A program made the translations under genes and the position numbers. Below, one piece after another: positions 29,603 to 38,235 of a DNA stretch of 64,000 bases. The DNA is taken from NCBI RefSeq assembly GCF_003852895.1, contig NZ_QUSW01000010.1, positions 214,576 to 278,575 on the forward strand, written 5' to 3'. Source of the stretch: Rhizobacter terrae. GTDB taxonomy: Bacteria > Pseudomonadota > Gammaproteobacteria > Burkholderiales > Burkholderiaceae_C. Each line of letters begins with the position of its first letter. Position 1 is the stretch's first letter. The notes beneath the pieces were generated by a model. The model ran no database searches. It saw only the letters and a list, made by a program, of their open reading frames with translations, and was not told where the DNA came from.

Positions 29603-30244
29603 TCAATGGTCGTGGTTGCAGCCCGGGCCGTGCACGTGGCCATGCGAGTGGTCGTGCCCGTGGTCGTGCTTGTGATCGTGCGCAGCCGCGATCGGGATGA
29701 CGCTCGGCTTGGCAGCCTTGCCGTGGTCATGCTCGTGCGCTTGCCCATGGTCATGGGCATGGTCATGACCATGCGAGTGCCCATGCCCTCCTGCCGCATA
29801 CGCCCCGCCTTCCGGCTCGAACGGTGCCAGCTCTTCGGTCACGGTGAGATGCATGTTCTGAAGCATCTCGCCCAGCACATGGTCCGGCTCGATGTGCAGG
29901 CGGTCCGGCTGCAGCTCCAGCTGCACGTGCCGGTTGCCCAGGTGGTAGGCGGCCCGCGTGAGGTCAAAGGGCGACCCGTGTTCAGCACAGGGCCGGATGA
30001 CCATCACCGGCTGCGGCGTGGCAATGACCTTCACCAGCGAGCCATCCTCGGCCACCAGCACGTCGCCGCCGCGCACCACGCTGCCGCGGGGCAGGAACAC
30101 GCCCAGCGTCCGGCCCTGGGAGTCCTCGGTGTCGAATCGGCTCTTCTGGCGGGTGTCCCAGTCCAGCACCACGGCGGCGGCGCGCTTGAGCAGGACGGGG
30201 GCGAGGCCGCGCCCCTGGGAGATGAGTTTGTTGACGGTGAGCAT
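29603..30244 (-). CDS. ureE: Urease accessory nickel chaperone UreE
   Basis: This 213-residue protein delivers nickel to UreG. The N-terminal part (MLTVNKLISQGRG) and AYHLGNRHV, which holds a nickel-binding histidine, are conserved. The last ~60 residues are extremely His-rich (HGHSHGHDHAHDHG and similar), a nickel store seen in some UreE proteins. The start at 30244 gives the usual N-terminus; ATG at 30253 and TTG at 30268 are in frame and cannot be excluded because no ribosome binding site is clear. First gene of ureE-ureF-ureG. Confidence 0.94.
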   Translation of the reverse strand: MLTVNKLISQGRGLAPVLLKRAAAVVLDWDTRQKSRFDTEDSQGRTLGVFLPRGSVVRGGDVLVAEDGSLVKVIATPQPVMVIRPCAEHGSPFDLTRAAYHLGNRHVQLELQPDRLHIEPDHVLGEMLQNMHLTVTEELAPFEPEGGAYAAGGHGHSHGHDHAHDHGQAHEHDHGKAAKPSVIPIAAAHDHKHDHGHDHSHGHVHGPGCNHDH

Positions 30245-30302
30245 GGTGGGCATGGACTGCTGCGGCAAAACCGCAGTCTCTCATGCCCGCCGTGCCGGGG
30301 CC

Positions 30303-31193
30303 TCAGCGCAGCCAGTTCGGGAAGTAGCCCAGCGCGTCCTGCGTCACGCTGTCGTGCGCCGGCACGACCAGCAGGTCCGGCAGGCGCTTTTGCACTTCGC
30401 GGATCTTGCGGATGGCATCGGCCGTCTTGTCGATGTCGTGGTCCACGATCTGCCGCGCCATCCAGATCTTGGGCGAGCCGTCCTTGAGCGCGCCGGACGT
30501 CCACACGACGTCGCCCACGAGGAAGATGCGCCGGCCGGAACCCAGGGTGAGGAACAGCCCCGTGGACCCCGGCGTGTGGCCGAACATCGGCACGAACACC
30601 ACGCTGCCGTCGCCGAAGAGGTCGTTGCTGGCGTCGAAGCCTTCGTAGGCCGGGTGAGGGAAGGCCAGCTCATGCCATTCGATGCCGCTCCCCCTCACCT
30701 GCGACGGCCATGCGCTGCCCGCGCCGCCATGGCCCTGGCGTGCGCGTTCGATCATGGGCATCTCCTCCTTGGGCACCCACACCGGCACGCCGGCGAAGTC
30801 CTCGATGCCGCTGGCGTGGTCCCAGTGGCTGTGGCTGAGCACGATCTGCGTCACCGGCCCGACGCCGGCTGCGGCGAGCTGGGCCTGCGCGGGCGTGACG
30901 GGGTCGTCGTAGCGGAAGAAGGGCTTCTGCCACCAGCTCATGTCCTGCTTGTACTGCGCAGCCACGTTGCGGCCCAGGCCCGTGTCGAACAGCATCAGCG
31001 TGTCGCCGTGCTGCACCAGGAAGGCGCTGAAATTGGTGGCCAGTTGGCGGCTGGAATCGCCGCCTGCGAAGAGCACGTTCTCCTGCACCTTCCGCGACGA
31101 GGTCTTGATGATGGACAGGCGAACGTCGGTGGCCTGCACGGCAAAGGCAGCCAGGGCGAGCGCGGCGGCGAGCAAGGGCTTGATCATGGGCAT
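30303..31193 (-). CDS. Exported metallo-beta-lactamase-fold hydrolase
   Basis: This ~296-residue protein has a signal peptide ending AVQA and the zinc motif HSHWDH (H-x-H-x-D-H), with further metal ligands in MFGHTPGS, VGDVVW and VPAHDS. The overall length and layout resemble lactonase-type members of the fold. The substrate is unknown. ATG codons at 31193 and 31187 are both possible starts. A MerR regulator is divergent, and the intergenic region has a MerR-type promoter facing this gene, so expression is probably induced by the regulator's effector. Confidence 0.85.
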   Translation of the reverse strand: MPMIKPLLAAALALAAFAVQATDVRLSIIKTSSRKVQENVLFAGGDSSRQLATNFSAFLVQHGDTLMLFDTGLGRNVAAQYKQDMSWWQKPFFRYDDPVTPAQAQLAAAGVGPVTQIVLSHSHWDHASGIEDFAGVPVWVPKEEMPMIERARQGHGGAGSAWPSQVRGSGIEWHELAFPHPAYEGFDASNDLFGDGSVVFVPMFGHTPGSTGLFLTLGSGRRIFLVGDVVWTSGALKDGSPKIWMARQIVDHDIDKTADAIRKIREVQKRLPDLLVVPAHDSVTQDALGYFPNWLR

Positions 31194-31219
31194 GGAGCAG
31201 TTCAAGTGATGACAGGCCC

Positions 31220-31251
31220 AGCGTAAACCTTGGACTAAACTCCAGGGTCAA
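31220..31251 (-). promoter_or_regulatory. MerR-type long-spacer promoter/operator for the hydrolase gene
   Basis: On the minus strand, -35 TTGACC (31246-31251) and -10 TACGCT (31220-31225) are separated by 20 bases, about three more than optimal. The spacer overlaps an imperfect dyad, CCTTGGA (31228-31234) and TCCAGGG (31241-31247). A dyad in an over-long spacer is the hallmark of promoters activated by MerR proteins through DNA untwisting. It points toward the hydrolase gene and lies beside the merR-like gene. Confidence 0.7.
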
Positions 31252-31275
31252 GCCTTTCCTTCACCGGAGCACCGC

Positions 31276-31701
31276 ATGAACATCGGCCAGATGGCGCAGG
31301 CCACCGGCGTGTCCACCGACACGCTGCGCTTCTACGAGAAGCAGGGGCTGATCGAGCCGCCCGTGCGCAGCGAGAACGGCTACCGCAGTTACCGCGAGGA
31401 AGACATCGGCCGCGTGCGCTTCCTGCGCGGGGCGCAGGCCCTGGGCTTCACGCTGGCGCAGATTCGCTGGATCCTTCCGCGGCTGGCGGCCGGCCAGGTG
31501 GACCGTGCCGAGATCGAGCACCACCTGCTGGCCAAGGAAGCGGAGATCGATGCGCACATCAAGCAGCTGCGTGCGCTGAAGAAGGAGCTTCGGCAGACCT
31601 TCTCCATGCTCAACTGCGTGCCCAATCAATCGGTCACGGTGGCGCAGGCCACCTCCAAGGCGGTGCCGGCAAAGAAGGCGGCCGCGCGCCGCCGCGCCTG
31701 A
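31276..31701 (+). CDS. MerR-family transcriptional regulator
   Basis: This 141-residue regulator has the N-terminal winged helix-turn-helix MNIGQMAQATGVSTDTLRFY followed by GLIEPPVRSENGYRSY, the MerR hallmark. A dimerisation helix spans about residues 75-115. A single Cys follows in SMLNC, and the tail is Lys/Ala/Arg-rich. The metal-binding cysteine pattern of MerR, CueR or ZntR is absent, so the effector is probably not a metal ion. It is divergent from the exported hydrolase and converges with serA three bases away. Confidence 0.9.
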   Translation: MNIGQMAQATGVSTDTLRFYEKQGLIEPPVRSENGYRSYREEDIGRVRFLRGAQALGFTLAQIRWILPRLAAGQVDRAEIEHHLLAKEAEIDAHIKQLRALKKELRQTFSMLNCVPNQSVTVAQATSKAVPAKKAAARRRA

Positions 31702-31704
31702 ACG

Positions 31705-32892
31705 TCAGCCGACGGCCGGCAGGTAGCGCACCGCCAGCACGCCGTCGATCGCGCCGATCTCGTCGAGCACGGCCGCAGCCACTGCGCTGTCCACGTCCAC
31801 CAGCGTGTAGGCCACGTCGCCGCGCGACTTGTTGACCATGTTGTGGATGTTCAGCCCCGCACGGGCCATGGTGGTGGAGATCTGCCCCAGCATGTTAGGC
31901 ACGTTGGAGTTGGCGATCGCCACCCGGTAGGCCGACTCGCGCGCCATGCCCACCGCGGGAAAGTTGACCGAGTTGGCCACGTTGCCGTGTTCGAGGAAGT
32001 CGCGCAGCTGGTCCACCACCATCAGCGCGCAGTTCTCTTCGGCCTCGCGCGTGGACGCGCCCAGGTGCGGCAAGGCGATGACGCGCTCGTTGTGGTTGAG
32101 CACGCCGTTCGGGAAGTCGCACACGTACCAGCCCAGGTGCCTGCGCTCCAAGGCGGCGAGCACGGCCTTGTCGTTCACCACGCCTTCGCGGGAGAAATTC
32201 AGCAGCACCGCGCCGGGCTTCATCGTGCCGATGTTGTCGGCATTGACCAGGTCGCGCGTGGCATCCACCAGGGGCACGTGCAGCGTCACGAAGTTGGCGC
32301 TGCGCAGCACCTCGCTGACGCTGCCCGCGCGCTTGACCTGCGAGGGCAGGCTCCAGGCGGCATCCACCGTGATCTCGGGGTCGTAGCCCAGCACCTGCAT
32401 GCCCAGCTTGATGGCGGCGTCGGCCACCAGGCAGCCCACCTTGCCCAGGCCCACGATGCCCAGCGTCTGGCCGGCGAGCTCGAAGCCGGCGAAGGCCTTC
32501 TTGCCGTCTTCCACCGCCTTGTCCATGTCGGCCATCGCCGGGTCAAGACCATGCACGAAACGCAGGGCCTGCGGCACGTTGCGCGCCGCCAGCAGCATGC
32601 CGGTGAGCACCAGCTCCTTCACTGCATTGGCGTTGGCGCCCGGCGCATTGAACACCGGCACGCCGCGCTGGCTCATCGCCTTGACGGGGATGTTGTTGGT
32701 GCCGGCACCCGCGCGGGCGATGGCCCGGACGGTGGGCGGGATGTCCAGCGAGTGCATGTCAGCCGAGCGCACGAGCACGGCGTCGGGCTCGCTCAGGTCC
32801 TTGCCCACCGCATATCGCTCAGTCGGCAGGCGTTTGAGCCCGTTCTCCGAGATCTGGTTGAGTACAAGCACCTTGAACTGCGAACGTTCCAT
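31705..32892 (-). CDS. serA: D-3-phosphoglycerate dehydrogenase
   Basis: This 395-residue enzyme oxidises 3-phosphoglycerate with NAD, the first step of serine synthesis. The NAD-binding glycine motif is in LGIVGLGKVG, the catalytic His is in LPHLGASTREAE, and a C-terminal ACT domain begins near YRVAIANSNVPNMLGQ, usually the serine-feedback site. The start at 32892 has GAGAGG upstream. The next pathway gene, serC, lies immediately upstream on the same strand with a 115-base gap that holds hairpins. Confidence 0.95.
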   Translation of the reverse strand: MERSQFKVLVLNQISENGLKRLPTERYAVGKDLSEPDAVLVRSADMHSLDIPPTVRAIARAGAGTNNIPVKAMSQRGVPVFNAPGANANAVKELVLTGMLLAARNVPQALRFVHGLDPAMADMDKAVEDGKKAFAGFELAGQTLGIVGLGKVGCLVADAAIKLGMQVLGYDPEITVDAAWSLPSQVKRAGSVSEVLRSANFVTLHVPLVDATRDLVNADNIGTMKPGAVLLNFSREGVVNDKAVLAALERRHLGWYVCDFPNGVLNHNERVIALPHLGASTREAEENCALMVVDQLRDFLEHGNVANSVNFPAVGMARESAYRVAIANSNVPNMLGQISTTMARAGLNIHNMVNKSRGDVAYTLVDVDSAVAAAVLDEIGAIDGVLAVRYLPAVG

Positions 32893-32944
32893 GCCAGACC
32901 TCTCGAAGAGCGCCGGCCGCAGGCCGGCTTGTTGTCCATGCTGG

Positions 32945-32972
32945 AGCCCCCTCCCGGAGGGGGCTGGGGGGA
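32945..32972. repeat. GC-rich palindromic element between serC and serA
   Basis: AGCCCCCTCC (32945-32954) and GGAGGGGGCT (32956-32965) form a perfect ten-base inverted repeat with one base between, followed by a run of G. It looks like a short interspersed palindrome common in Burkholderiales intergenic regions, similar in style to the element at 59444-59517. A second hairpin, TAGCGC/GCGCTA at 32996-33010, overlaps the serC stop codon. Confidence 0.5.
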
Positions 32973-33007
32973 GCAACCCTGTCCCGTGCAACGGGTAGCG
33001 CGAAGCG

Positions 33008-34090
33008 CTATCCGTTGGCTTTCTCGAAATCCTTCATGTAGGCCACGAGGGCCTTCACGCCTTCCACCGGCATCGCGTTGTAGATGGATGCACGCATGCC
33101 GCCGACGGAGCGATGGCCCTTGAGCTGGACCATGCCGCGCTCCTTGGCGCCCTTGAGGAAGGCCTCGTCGAGCGACTCGTCCTTCAGCTTGAAGGGCACG
33201 TTCATCAGCGAACGGTCCGCCTTGGCGATCGGGCAGCTGTAGAAGCTGGTCGTGTCCAGGTAGTCATACAGCAACGCCGCCTTGGTCGCGTTGTGGGCTT
33301 CCATGGCCTTCAGCCCGCCTTGCTTCTTCAGCCACTTGAACACCAGCCCGGCGATGTAGATCGCGTAGGTGGGCGGGGTGTTGAGCATGGAGTCGTTGTC
33401 GGCCTGCTGCTTGAGGTCGAAGGCCGAGGGCGTGATGGGCAGCGCCTGGCCGATGAGGTCCTCGCGAACGATGATGATGGTCAGGCCCGCCGGTCCGATG
33501 TTCTTCTGCGCACCGCAGTAGATGAGGCCGTAGCGGCTCACGTCGATGGGACGCGAGAGGATGTCCGAGGACATGTCGGCCACCAGCGGCACGTCGCCGG
33601 TGTCGGGCGTGAAGTGGTACTGCATGCCGCCGATGGTCTCGTTGGAGCAGATGTGCACGTAGGCGGCGTTCGGATCGAGCTTCCAGGTGTCCGGGCGCGG
33701 AATGGCGGTGAAGCCGTTGGGCTCGGCGGTGGCGGCCACGTTCACCTGGCCGTACTTCTTCGCTTCCTTGATCGACTTCTTGGACCACTCGCCGGTGTTG
33801 ATGTAGTCGGCGCTGGCCTTGCCGCGGTACAGGTTCATCGGCACGAAGGCGTTCTGGCCGATGGCGCCGCCTTGCAGGAACACCACCTTGTAGTTCGAGG
33901 GAATGGCCAGCAGCTCGCGCAGGTCGGCCTCGCACTCGGCGTGGATGCCCATGTACTCCTTGCCGCGGTGGCTCATCTCCATGACCGACATTCCGGAACC
34001 GTGCCAGTCGAGCATTTCCTCGGCTGCCTGGCGCAGCACGGGCTCGGGCAGGGTGGCGGGGCCGGCGCTGAAGTTGAAAACGCGGGTCAT
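33008..34090 (-). CDS. serC: Phosphoserine aminotransferase
   Basis: This 360-residue pyridoxal-phosphate enzyme makes phosphoserine from 3-phosphohydroxypyruvate and also acts in vitamin B6 synthesis. [15 protein letters not shown] is the N-terminal signature; the cofactor lysine is in [12 protein letters not shown] and the phosphate-binding segment is [12 protein letters not shown]. It lies upstream of serA on the same strand, a likely two-gene unit, and is divergent from the DUF805 gene. Confidence 0.96.
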   Translation of the reverse strand: MTRVFNFSAGPATLPEPVLRQAAEEMLDWHGSGMSVMEMSHRGKEYMGIHAECEADLRELLAIPSNYKVVFLQGGAIGQNAFVPMNLYRGKASADYINTGEWSKKSIKEAKKYGQVNVAATAEPNGFTAIPRPDTWKLDPNAAYVHICSNETIGGMQYHFTPDTGDVPLVADMSSDILSRPIDVSRYGLIYCGAQKNIGPAGLTIIIVREDLIGQALPITPSAFDLKQQADNDSMLNTPPTYAIYIAGLVFKWLKKQGGLKAMEAHNATKAALLYDYLDTTSFYSCPIAKADRSLMNVPFKLKDESLDEAFLKGAKERGMVQLKGHRSVGGMRASIYNAMPVEGVKALVAYMKDFEKANG

Positions 34091-34242
34091 CGGGGTCTCC
34101 GTGGGGTGGCGAAACGTGAACTAATGCGGACAAACCTTCGGGTCGTGTGCGCAAGACGTGCAGCATACCCAAACATCACGGTCCCTCCGGGGTGGCCTGA
34201 GCATAATCGCGGGCGAACGTAAAACAGTGTGAGGGCTGGCTC

Positions 34243-35619
34243 ATGGACGCTTCCGTCCAAATCGTGTTCTTTGGCGAGGTGATGGAGGGGTTCCACCTCG
34301 ACGACGTGAAACGCAAGGTCGGCCAACTGCTGAAGCTGGACGAACCGCGCGTCGCGCAGATGTTCTCCGGCACCCGCACCGTGCTCAAGCGCGCTGTCCC
34401 CCCGGCCGATGCGAAGCGCTATGCCGACGTGCTGGCCAAGGTGGGCGCGCGCATCCACATCGAACCCACTGCGGCGCCGGCCAAGCCTGCCGCCGCGCCG
34501 GTCAAGCCGGCGGCCGCGGCTCCTGCGTCCAAGGCCGGCGGCATCGGGTTCCCGTCCATCCAGATGCCTGACGACGAGCCCGCGCCCCGCGCCGGCTCGG
34601 GCGACGCACCGCGTCCTGCGCCCATCCCCGCGGCCGTGGCCAAGGTGCCGGCCACGTCGGCCAAGACCCTCGAACTCGCGCCCCTGACGGAGGCGGCGGT
34701 CGACGAGGTGACCTGCCCGAACTGCGGCGAGCGCCAGACCAAGCGGCTGCTGTGCCGTGGCTGCTCCACCAACATCGAGATGGCCATCGCCAACCTGGCC
34801 GAGCGCGAGAACGCCGCCCGCGAGGCCAAGAAGGACGAACTGCTGGCCCGCCAGGCGATGCGCGCTTCGCGCTCCTCCATCCGCTCGTCGTCGCCCGGCG
34901 TGTTCGGCTTCAGCCTGTCCGGCCGCATGGGGCGCCTGAAGTACGCCACCGCGCACGCCTGGATGTGGGCGCTGCTGCTCCTGCTGGTCGTGCCCGTGAT
35001 CGAGAAGCCCACCATCGGCCGCATCCTCTTCTTCCTGCTCGGCCTGGCCCTGGTGGCCTTCATGTCCATGCGGCACAGCGTGCTGCGCTGCCACGACTGC
35101 GACAAGTCCGGCTGGTGGACCATGCTCACCTTCGTGCCTGGCGCCTCGGTCATCCTGAGCCTGGTGCTCAGCTTCGCGCCCGGCACCAACGGCGACAACG
35201 ACTACGGCGAGCAGCCACCCTCGCAGCCCTGGGCCTTCCTTGGCATTGCGGTGGTGGTGCTGGTGATCGGCTTTGCGCTGATGATCAAGGCGTCCATCCA
35301 CAGTGTGCAGATGCGCGGGATGCATGAAACCGAGGAGATGAGCGAGAGCGAGAAGGAAGCCTTCGACCCGCGCGCCAACACCTTGCTGTCCACGCCCGAA
35401 CAGCGCGACAACTTCAATGGCCCTTACATGGCAGCCCGTGAGAACAAGGCCTTCGCCGTCTCGTCCGCCGGGGGCTGGGGCATGGCCACCAGCGCCGGCT
35501 CGGTCAACGAGGCGGCCCGTGCGGCCGTGGCCGACTGTGACACGCGGCGTCCCGCCTACACCCCGCAGTGCACGGTGGTGAACGTGAACGGGCAGTGGTA
35601 CAGCTCGCGGCGACGCTGA
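34243..35619 (+). CDS. Multi-domain DUF805 membrane protein
   Basis: This 458-residue protein has a composite layout. A small N-terminal alpha/beta domain (FFGEVMEGFHLDDVKRKVGQ) is followed by an Ala/Pro-rich linker, then a zinc-ribbon-like CPNCGERQTKRLLCRGC near residue 163-179. A DUF805-type membrane domain begins at GRMGRLKYATAHAW with four hydrophobic helices and an internal RCHDCDKSGWW motif. The C-terminal ~60 residues (AVSSAGGWGMA and QCTVVNVNGQWY) resemble a DUF4189-like exported module. Function is unknown; a membrane sensor or scaffold is plausible. Confidence 0.7.
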   Translation: MDASVQIVFFGEVMEGFHLDDVKRKVGQLLKLDEPRVAQMFSGTRTVLKRAVPPADAKRYADVLAKVGARIHIEPTAAPAKPAAAPVKPAAAAPASKAGGIGFPSIQMPDDEPAPRAGSGDAPRPAPIPAAVAKVPATSAKTLELAPLTEAAVDEVTCPNCGERQTKRLLCRGCSTNIEMAIANLAERENAAREAKKDELLARQAMRASRSSIRSSSPGVFGFSLSGRMGRLKYATAHAWMWALLLLLVVPVIEKPTIGRILFFLLGLALVAFMSMRHSVLRCHDCDKSGWWTMLTFVPGASVILSLVLSFAPGTNGDNDYGEQPPSQPWAFLGIAVVVLVIGFALMIKASIHSVQMRGMHETEEMSESEKEAFDPRANTLLSTPEQRDNFNGPYMAARENKAFAVSSAGGWGMATSAGSVNEAARAAVADCDTRRPAYTPQCTVVNVNGQWYSSRRR

Positions 35620-35678
35620 CGCACCCAGGGGGTCCACGGCTGGGGTACTGGTGATCCATCCAGTATCATCGCCGGGCC

Positions 35679-37964
35679 GTGGACACCCCTGCCCGATACA
35701 CCATCGCCGTTCGCTCGCTGTGCGAGTTCACGGCCAAGCAAGGCGACCTTGACCTGAGGTTCACGCCCGCGCCATCGGCGCAGGAAGGCGTGGCGGGCCA
35801 CCAGACGGTGGCCTCACGGCGTGGCAGCGGCTACCGCAGCGAGGTGTCCTTGAGCGGGCAGCACCGCCACCTCGCGGTCCGCGGCCGGGCCGATGGATTC
35901 GACGCCGGCCGCTGCCGTGTCGAAGAAATCAAGACCCACAAGGGCGAGGCCGACCGCATCCCCGACAACCACCGGCAACTTCACTGGGCCCAGGCCAAGG
36001 TCTACGGTTGGCTGTTGTGCCAGCAGTTTGAATTGCCGCAGATCACCGTGGCGCTGGTCTACTTCGAGATCGGCAAGCAGCGCGAGACAGTGCTGGAGCA
36101 GGTGTGCAGCGCCGATGAGCTGCGCGGCTTCTTTGAGTCGCTGTGCGAGCGCTTCATGGACTGGGTCGACCGCGAAATCGGACATCGCGTGCAGCGTGAT
36201 GCGGCGCTGGCGGCGCTGCGCTTCCCGCATGCGGAGTTCCGCGCCGGGCAGCGCACCCTGGCGGAGTCCACCTTCAAGGCGGCGCGCCTGGGCCGGTGCC
36301 TCATGGCTCAGGCGCCCACCGGCATCGGCAAGACCATTGGCACCATCTTCCCGCTGCTCAAGGCCTGCCCGCCGCAGGAGCTGGACAAGGTGTTCTTCCT
36401 GACCGCGAAGAGTTCGGGACGCGCCCTTGCGCTGGAGGCCGTCGACACGCTGCGTGCCGCCGAACCCGCCATGCCCCTGCGCGTGATCGAACTGTGCGCG
36501 CGCGACAAGGTCTGCGAGCACCCGGACAAGGCCTGCCACGGTGAGTCCTGTCCGCTGGCGCAGGGCTTCTACGACCGCCTGCCCGCGGCGCGCGAAGCCG
36601 CCGTGCAGCAACCCGTGCTCAGCCGCGAGGTGCTGCGCGAAGTCGCGGCCGCGCACCAGGTCTGCCCCTACTACCTCAGCCAGGAGATGACACGCTGGAG
36701 CGACGTGGTGGTGGGCGACTACAACTACTTCTTCGACAGCGCTGCCTTGCTGCACGGCCTCACGCAGCTGAACCAGTGGCGGGTGGCGGTGCTGGTGGAC
36801 GAGGCGCACAACCTCCTGGAACGGGCGAGGGCGATGTACACCGCCGAACTGGCGCAGGACGACTTCCGCGCCATGCGGCGCACGGCCCCGGCGTCGCTGA
36901 AGAAGCCGCTGGATCGCCTGAACCGTGCGTGGAACGCGGTGGGCAAGACGCAGACAGAGCCATACGAGGTGCTTCCCGAAGTGCCGCCCACCTTCCTCGC
37001 TGCGCTGCAGGACGCGACAGCGTCGATCACCGAACTGCTGGCCGACCAGCCTGCCGCGCTGGATGCCGAGGCGATGCGCTTCTACTTCGACGCACTGCAT
37101 TTCTCGCACCTGCTGGAAAGCTTCGGCACGCATTCGCTGTTCGATGTGAGCGTGGCCTCCGGCGCCAAGCGCAACGCGCGGCTGTGTGTGCGCAACGTCG
37201 TGCCGGCGCCGTTCCTCAAGCCGCGCTTCGAAGCCACGCGAACGACGGTGCTGTTCTCGGCCACGCTGTCGCCGCAGCACTTCTACGCCGACACGCTGGG
37301 CCTGCCCGAGGACACCGCCTGGATCGACGTGGAGGCGCCGTTCAGTGCCGAGCAGTTGCAGGTGAACCTGGTGCGCGGTATCTCCACCCGCTACCAGCAC
37401 CGGCGCGAGTCGGTCGTGCCGATCGCCGATCTCATCGCTGCGCAATACACGGCGCGGCCGGGCAACTACCTCGCGTTCTTCAGCAGCTTCGAGTACCTGG
37501 AACAGGTTGCGCTGGAGTTCGAGCTGGCGCATCCATCGGTGCCCATGTGGGCGCAGTCGCGCCGCATGAGCGAGCCTGAGCGCGACGCCTTCCTCGCGCG
37601 CTTCGTCGAGGGCGGGCAGGGCATCGGCTTCGCGGTGCTGGGCGGGGCCTTCGCCGAAGGCATCGACCTGCCGGGCGACCTGCTCATCGGCGCCTTCATC
37701 GCGACGCTCGGCCTGCCGCAGTTCAACCGCGTCAACGAAGAGATGCGCCGCCGCATGGACGAGACCTTCGGCGAGGGCTACGACTACACCTACCTCTTCC
37801 CGGGCATCCGCAAGGTGGTGCAGGCGGCGGGGCGGGTGATCCGCACGATCTCGGACCGGGGCAGCGTGCACCTCATCGACGACCGGTTTGCGAGGCCGGA
37901 GGTGATGAGGCTGCTGCCGGCGTGGTGGCAGCTCCCGCAGCGGCGTTCAGCGGGCTCTCACTGA
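35679..37964 (+). CDS. PD-(D/E)xK nuclease fused to XPD/DinG-like iron-sulfur helicase
   Basis: This 761-residue protein combines two modules. The N-terminus has a RecB/Cas4-type nuclease core, GRADGFDAGRCRVEEIKTHKG in part, with Asp72, Glu83 and Lys85. The rest is a superfamily 2 Rad3/DinG helicase: Walker A Lys218 in PTGIGKT, four cysteines between about 270 and 335 (VCEH, ACHG, SCPL, VCPYYL) suited to a 4Fe-4S cluster, DEAH at 374-377 and motif VI near VVQAAGRVIR. It likely acts in DNA repair or degradation. The GTG start is inferred. It overlaps the next, convergent gene by seven bases. Confidence 0.85.
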   Translation: MDTPARYTIAVRSLCEFTAKQGDLDLRFTPAPSAQEGVAGHQTVASRRGSGYRSEVSLSGQHRHLAVRGRADGFDAGRCRVEEIKTHKGEADRIPDNHRQLHWAQAKVYGWLLCQQFELPQITVALVYFEIGKQRETVLEQVCSADELRGFFESLCERFMDWVDREIGHRVQRDAALAALRFPHAEFRAGQRTLAESTFKAARLGRCLMAQAPTGIGKTIGTIFPLLKACPPQELDKVFFLTAKSSGRALALEAVDTLRAAEPAMPLRVIELCARDKVCEHPDKACHGESCPLAQGFYDRLPAAREAAVQQPVLSREVLREVAAAHQVCPYYLSQEMTRWSDVVVGDYNYFFDSAALLHGLTQLNQWRVAVLVDEAHNLLERARAMYTAELAQDDFRAMRRTAPASLKKPLDRLNRAWNAVGKTQTEPYEVLPEVPPTFLAALQDATASITELLADQPAALDAEAMRFYFDALHFSHLLESFGTHSLFDVSVASGAKRNARLCVRNVVPAPFLKPRFEATRTTVLFSATLSPQHFYADTLGLPEDTAWIDVEAPFSAEQLQVNLVRGISTRYQHRRESVVPIADLIAAQYTARPGNYLAFFSSFEYLEQVALEFELAHPSVPMWAQSRRMSEPERDAFLARFVEGGQGIGFAVLGGAFAEGIDLPGDLLIGAFIATLGLPQFNRVNEEMRRRMDETFGEGYDYTYLFPGIRKVVQAAGRVIRTISDRGSVHLIDDRFARPEVMRLLPAWWQLPQRRSAGSH

Positions 37965-38161
37965 TCCAGGCGCCGCCGCCCCACCATCGCGCACATCGGG
38001 CAGAAGCCCACCAGCGCCGTGACCACGGTGATGACTGCACTGGCGACCAGCGCGAAGGCCACCGGCCCTGCGCCCATCCGCCAGGCGCCCAGTCCCATCA
38101 GCAAGGCAGCGATGAAGCGCAGCGCGCGTTCCCACACGGGCAGATTCTTGGCGTACCACAT
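37958..38161 (-). CDS. Small DUF2892 (YgaP-type) membrane protein
   Basis: This 67-residue protein starts MWYAKNLPVWERALRF and has two hydrophobic helices ending in GFCPMCAMVG, the layout of DUF2892 inner-membrane proteins. In YgaP-like proteins this region is fused to a rhodanese domain; here it stands alone. The ATG at 38161 has GAGAGG upstream. The conserved cysteine pair near the C-terminus suggests a redox or metal role, which is speculative. It lies tail-to-tail with the helicase gene. Confidence 0.8.
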   Translation of the reverse strand: MWYAKNLPVWERALRFIAALLMGLGAWRMGAGPVAFALVASAVITVVTALVGFCPMCAMVGRRRLDQ

Positions 38162-38235
38162 GGTGTCGGACCTCTCGGCAAAGTTGTGACGCCTGCTAAG
38201 AGCGTCGCCCAATCCCGAACGATTCAAGCCATCGA

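Noticed and set aside
35814..37871. Long minus-strand open frame over the helicase gene
   Set aside because: Antisense shadow of a clear helicase with intact motifs.
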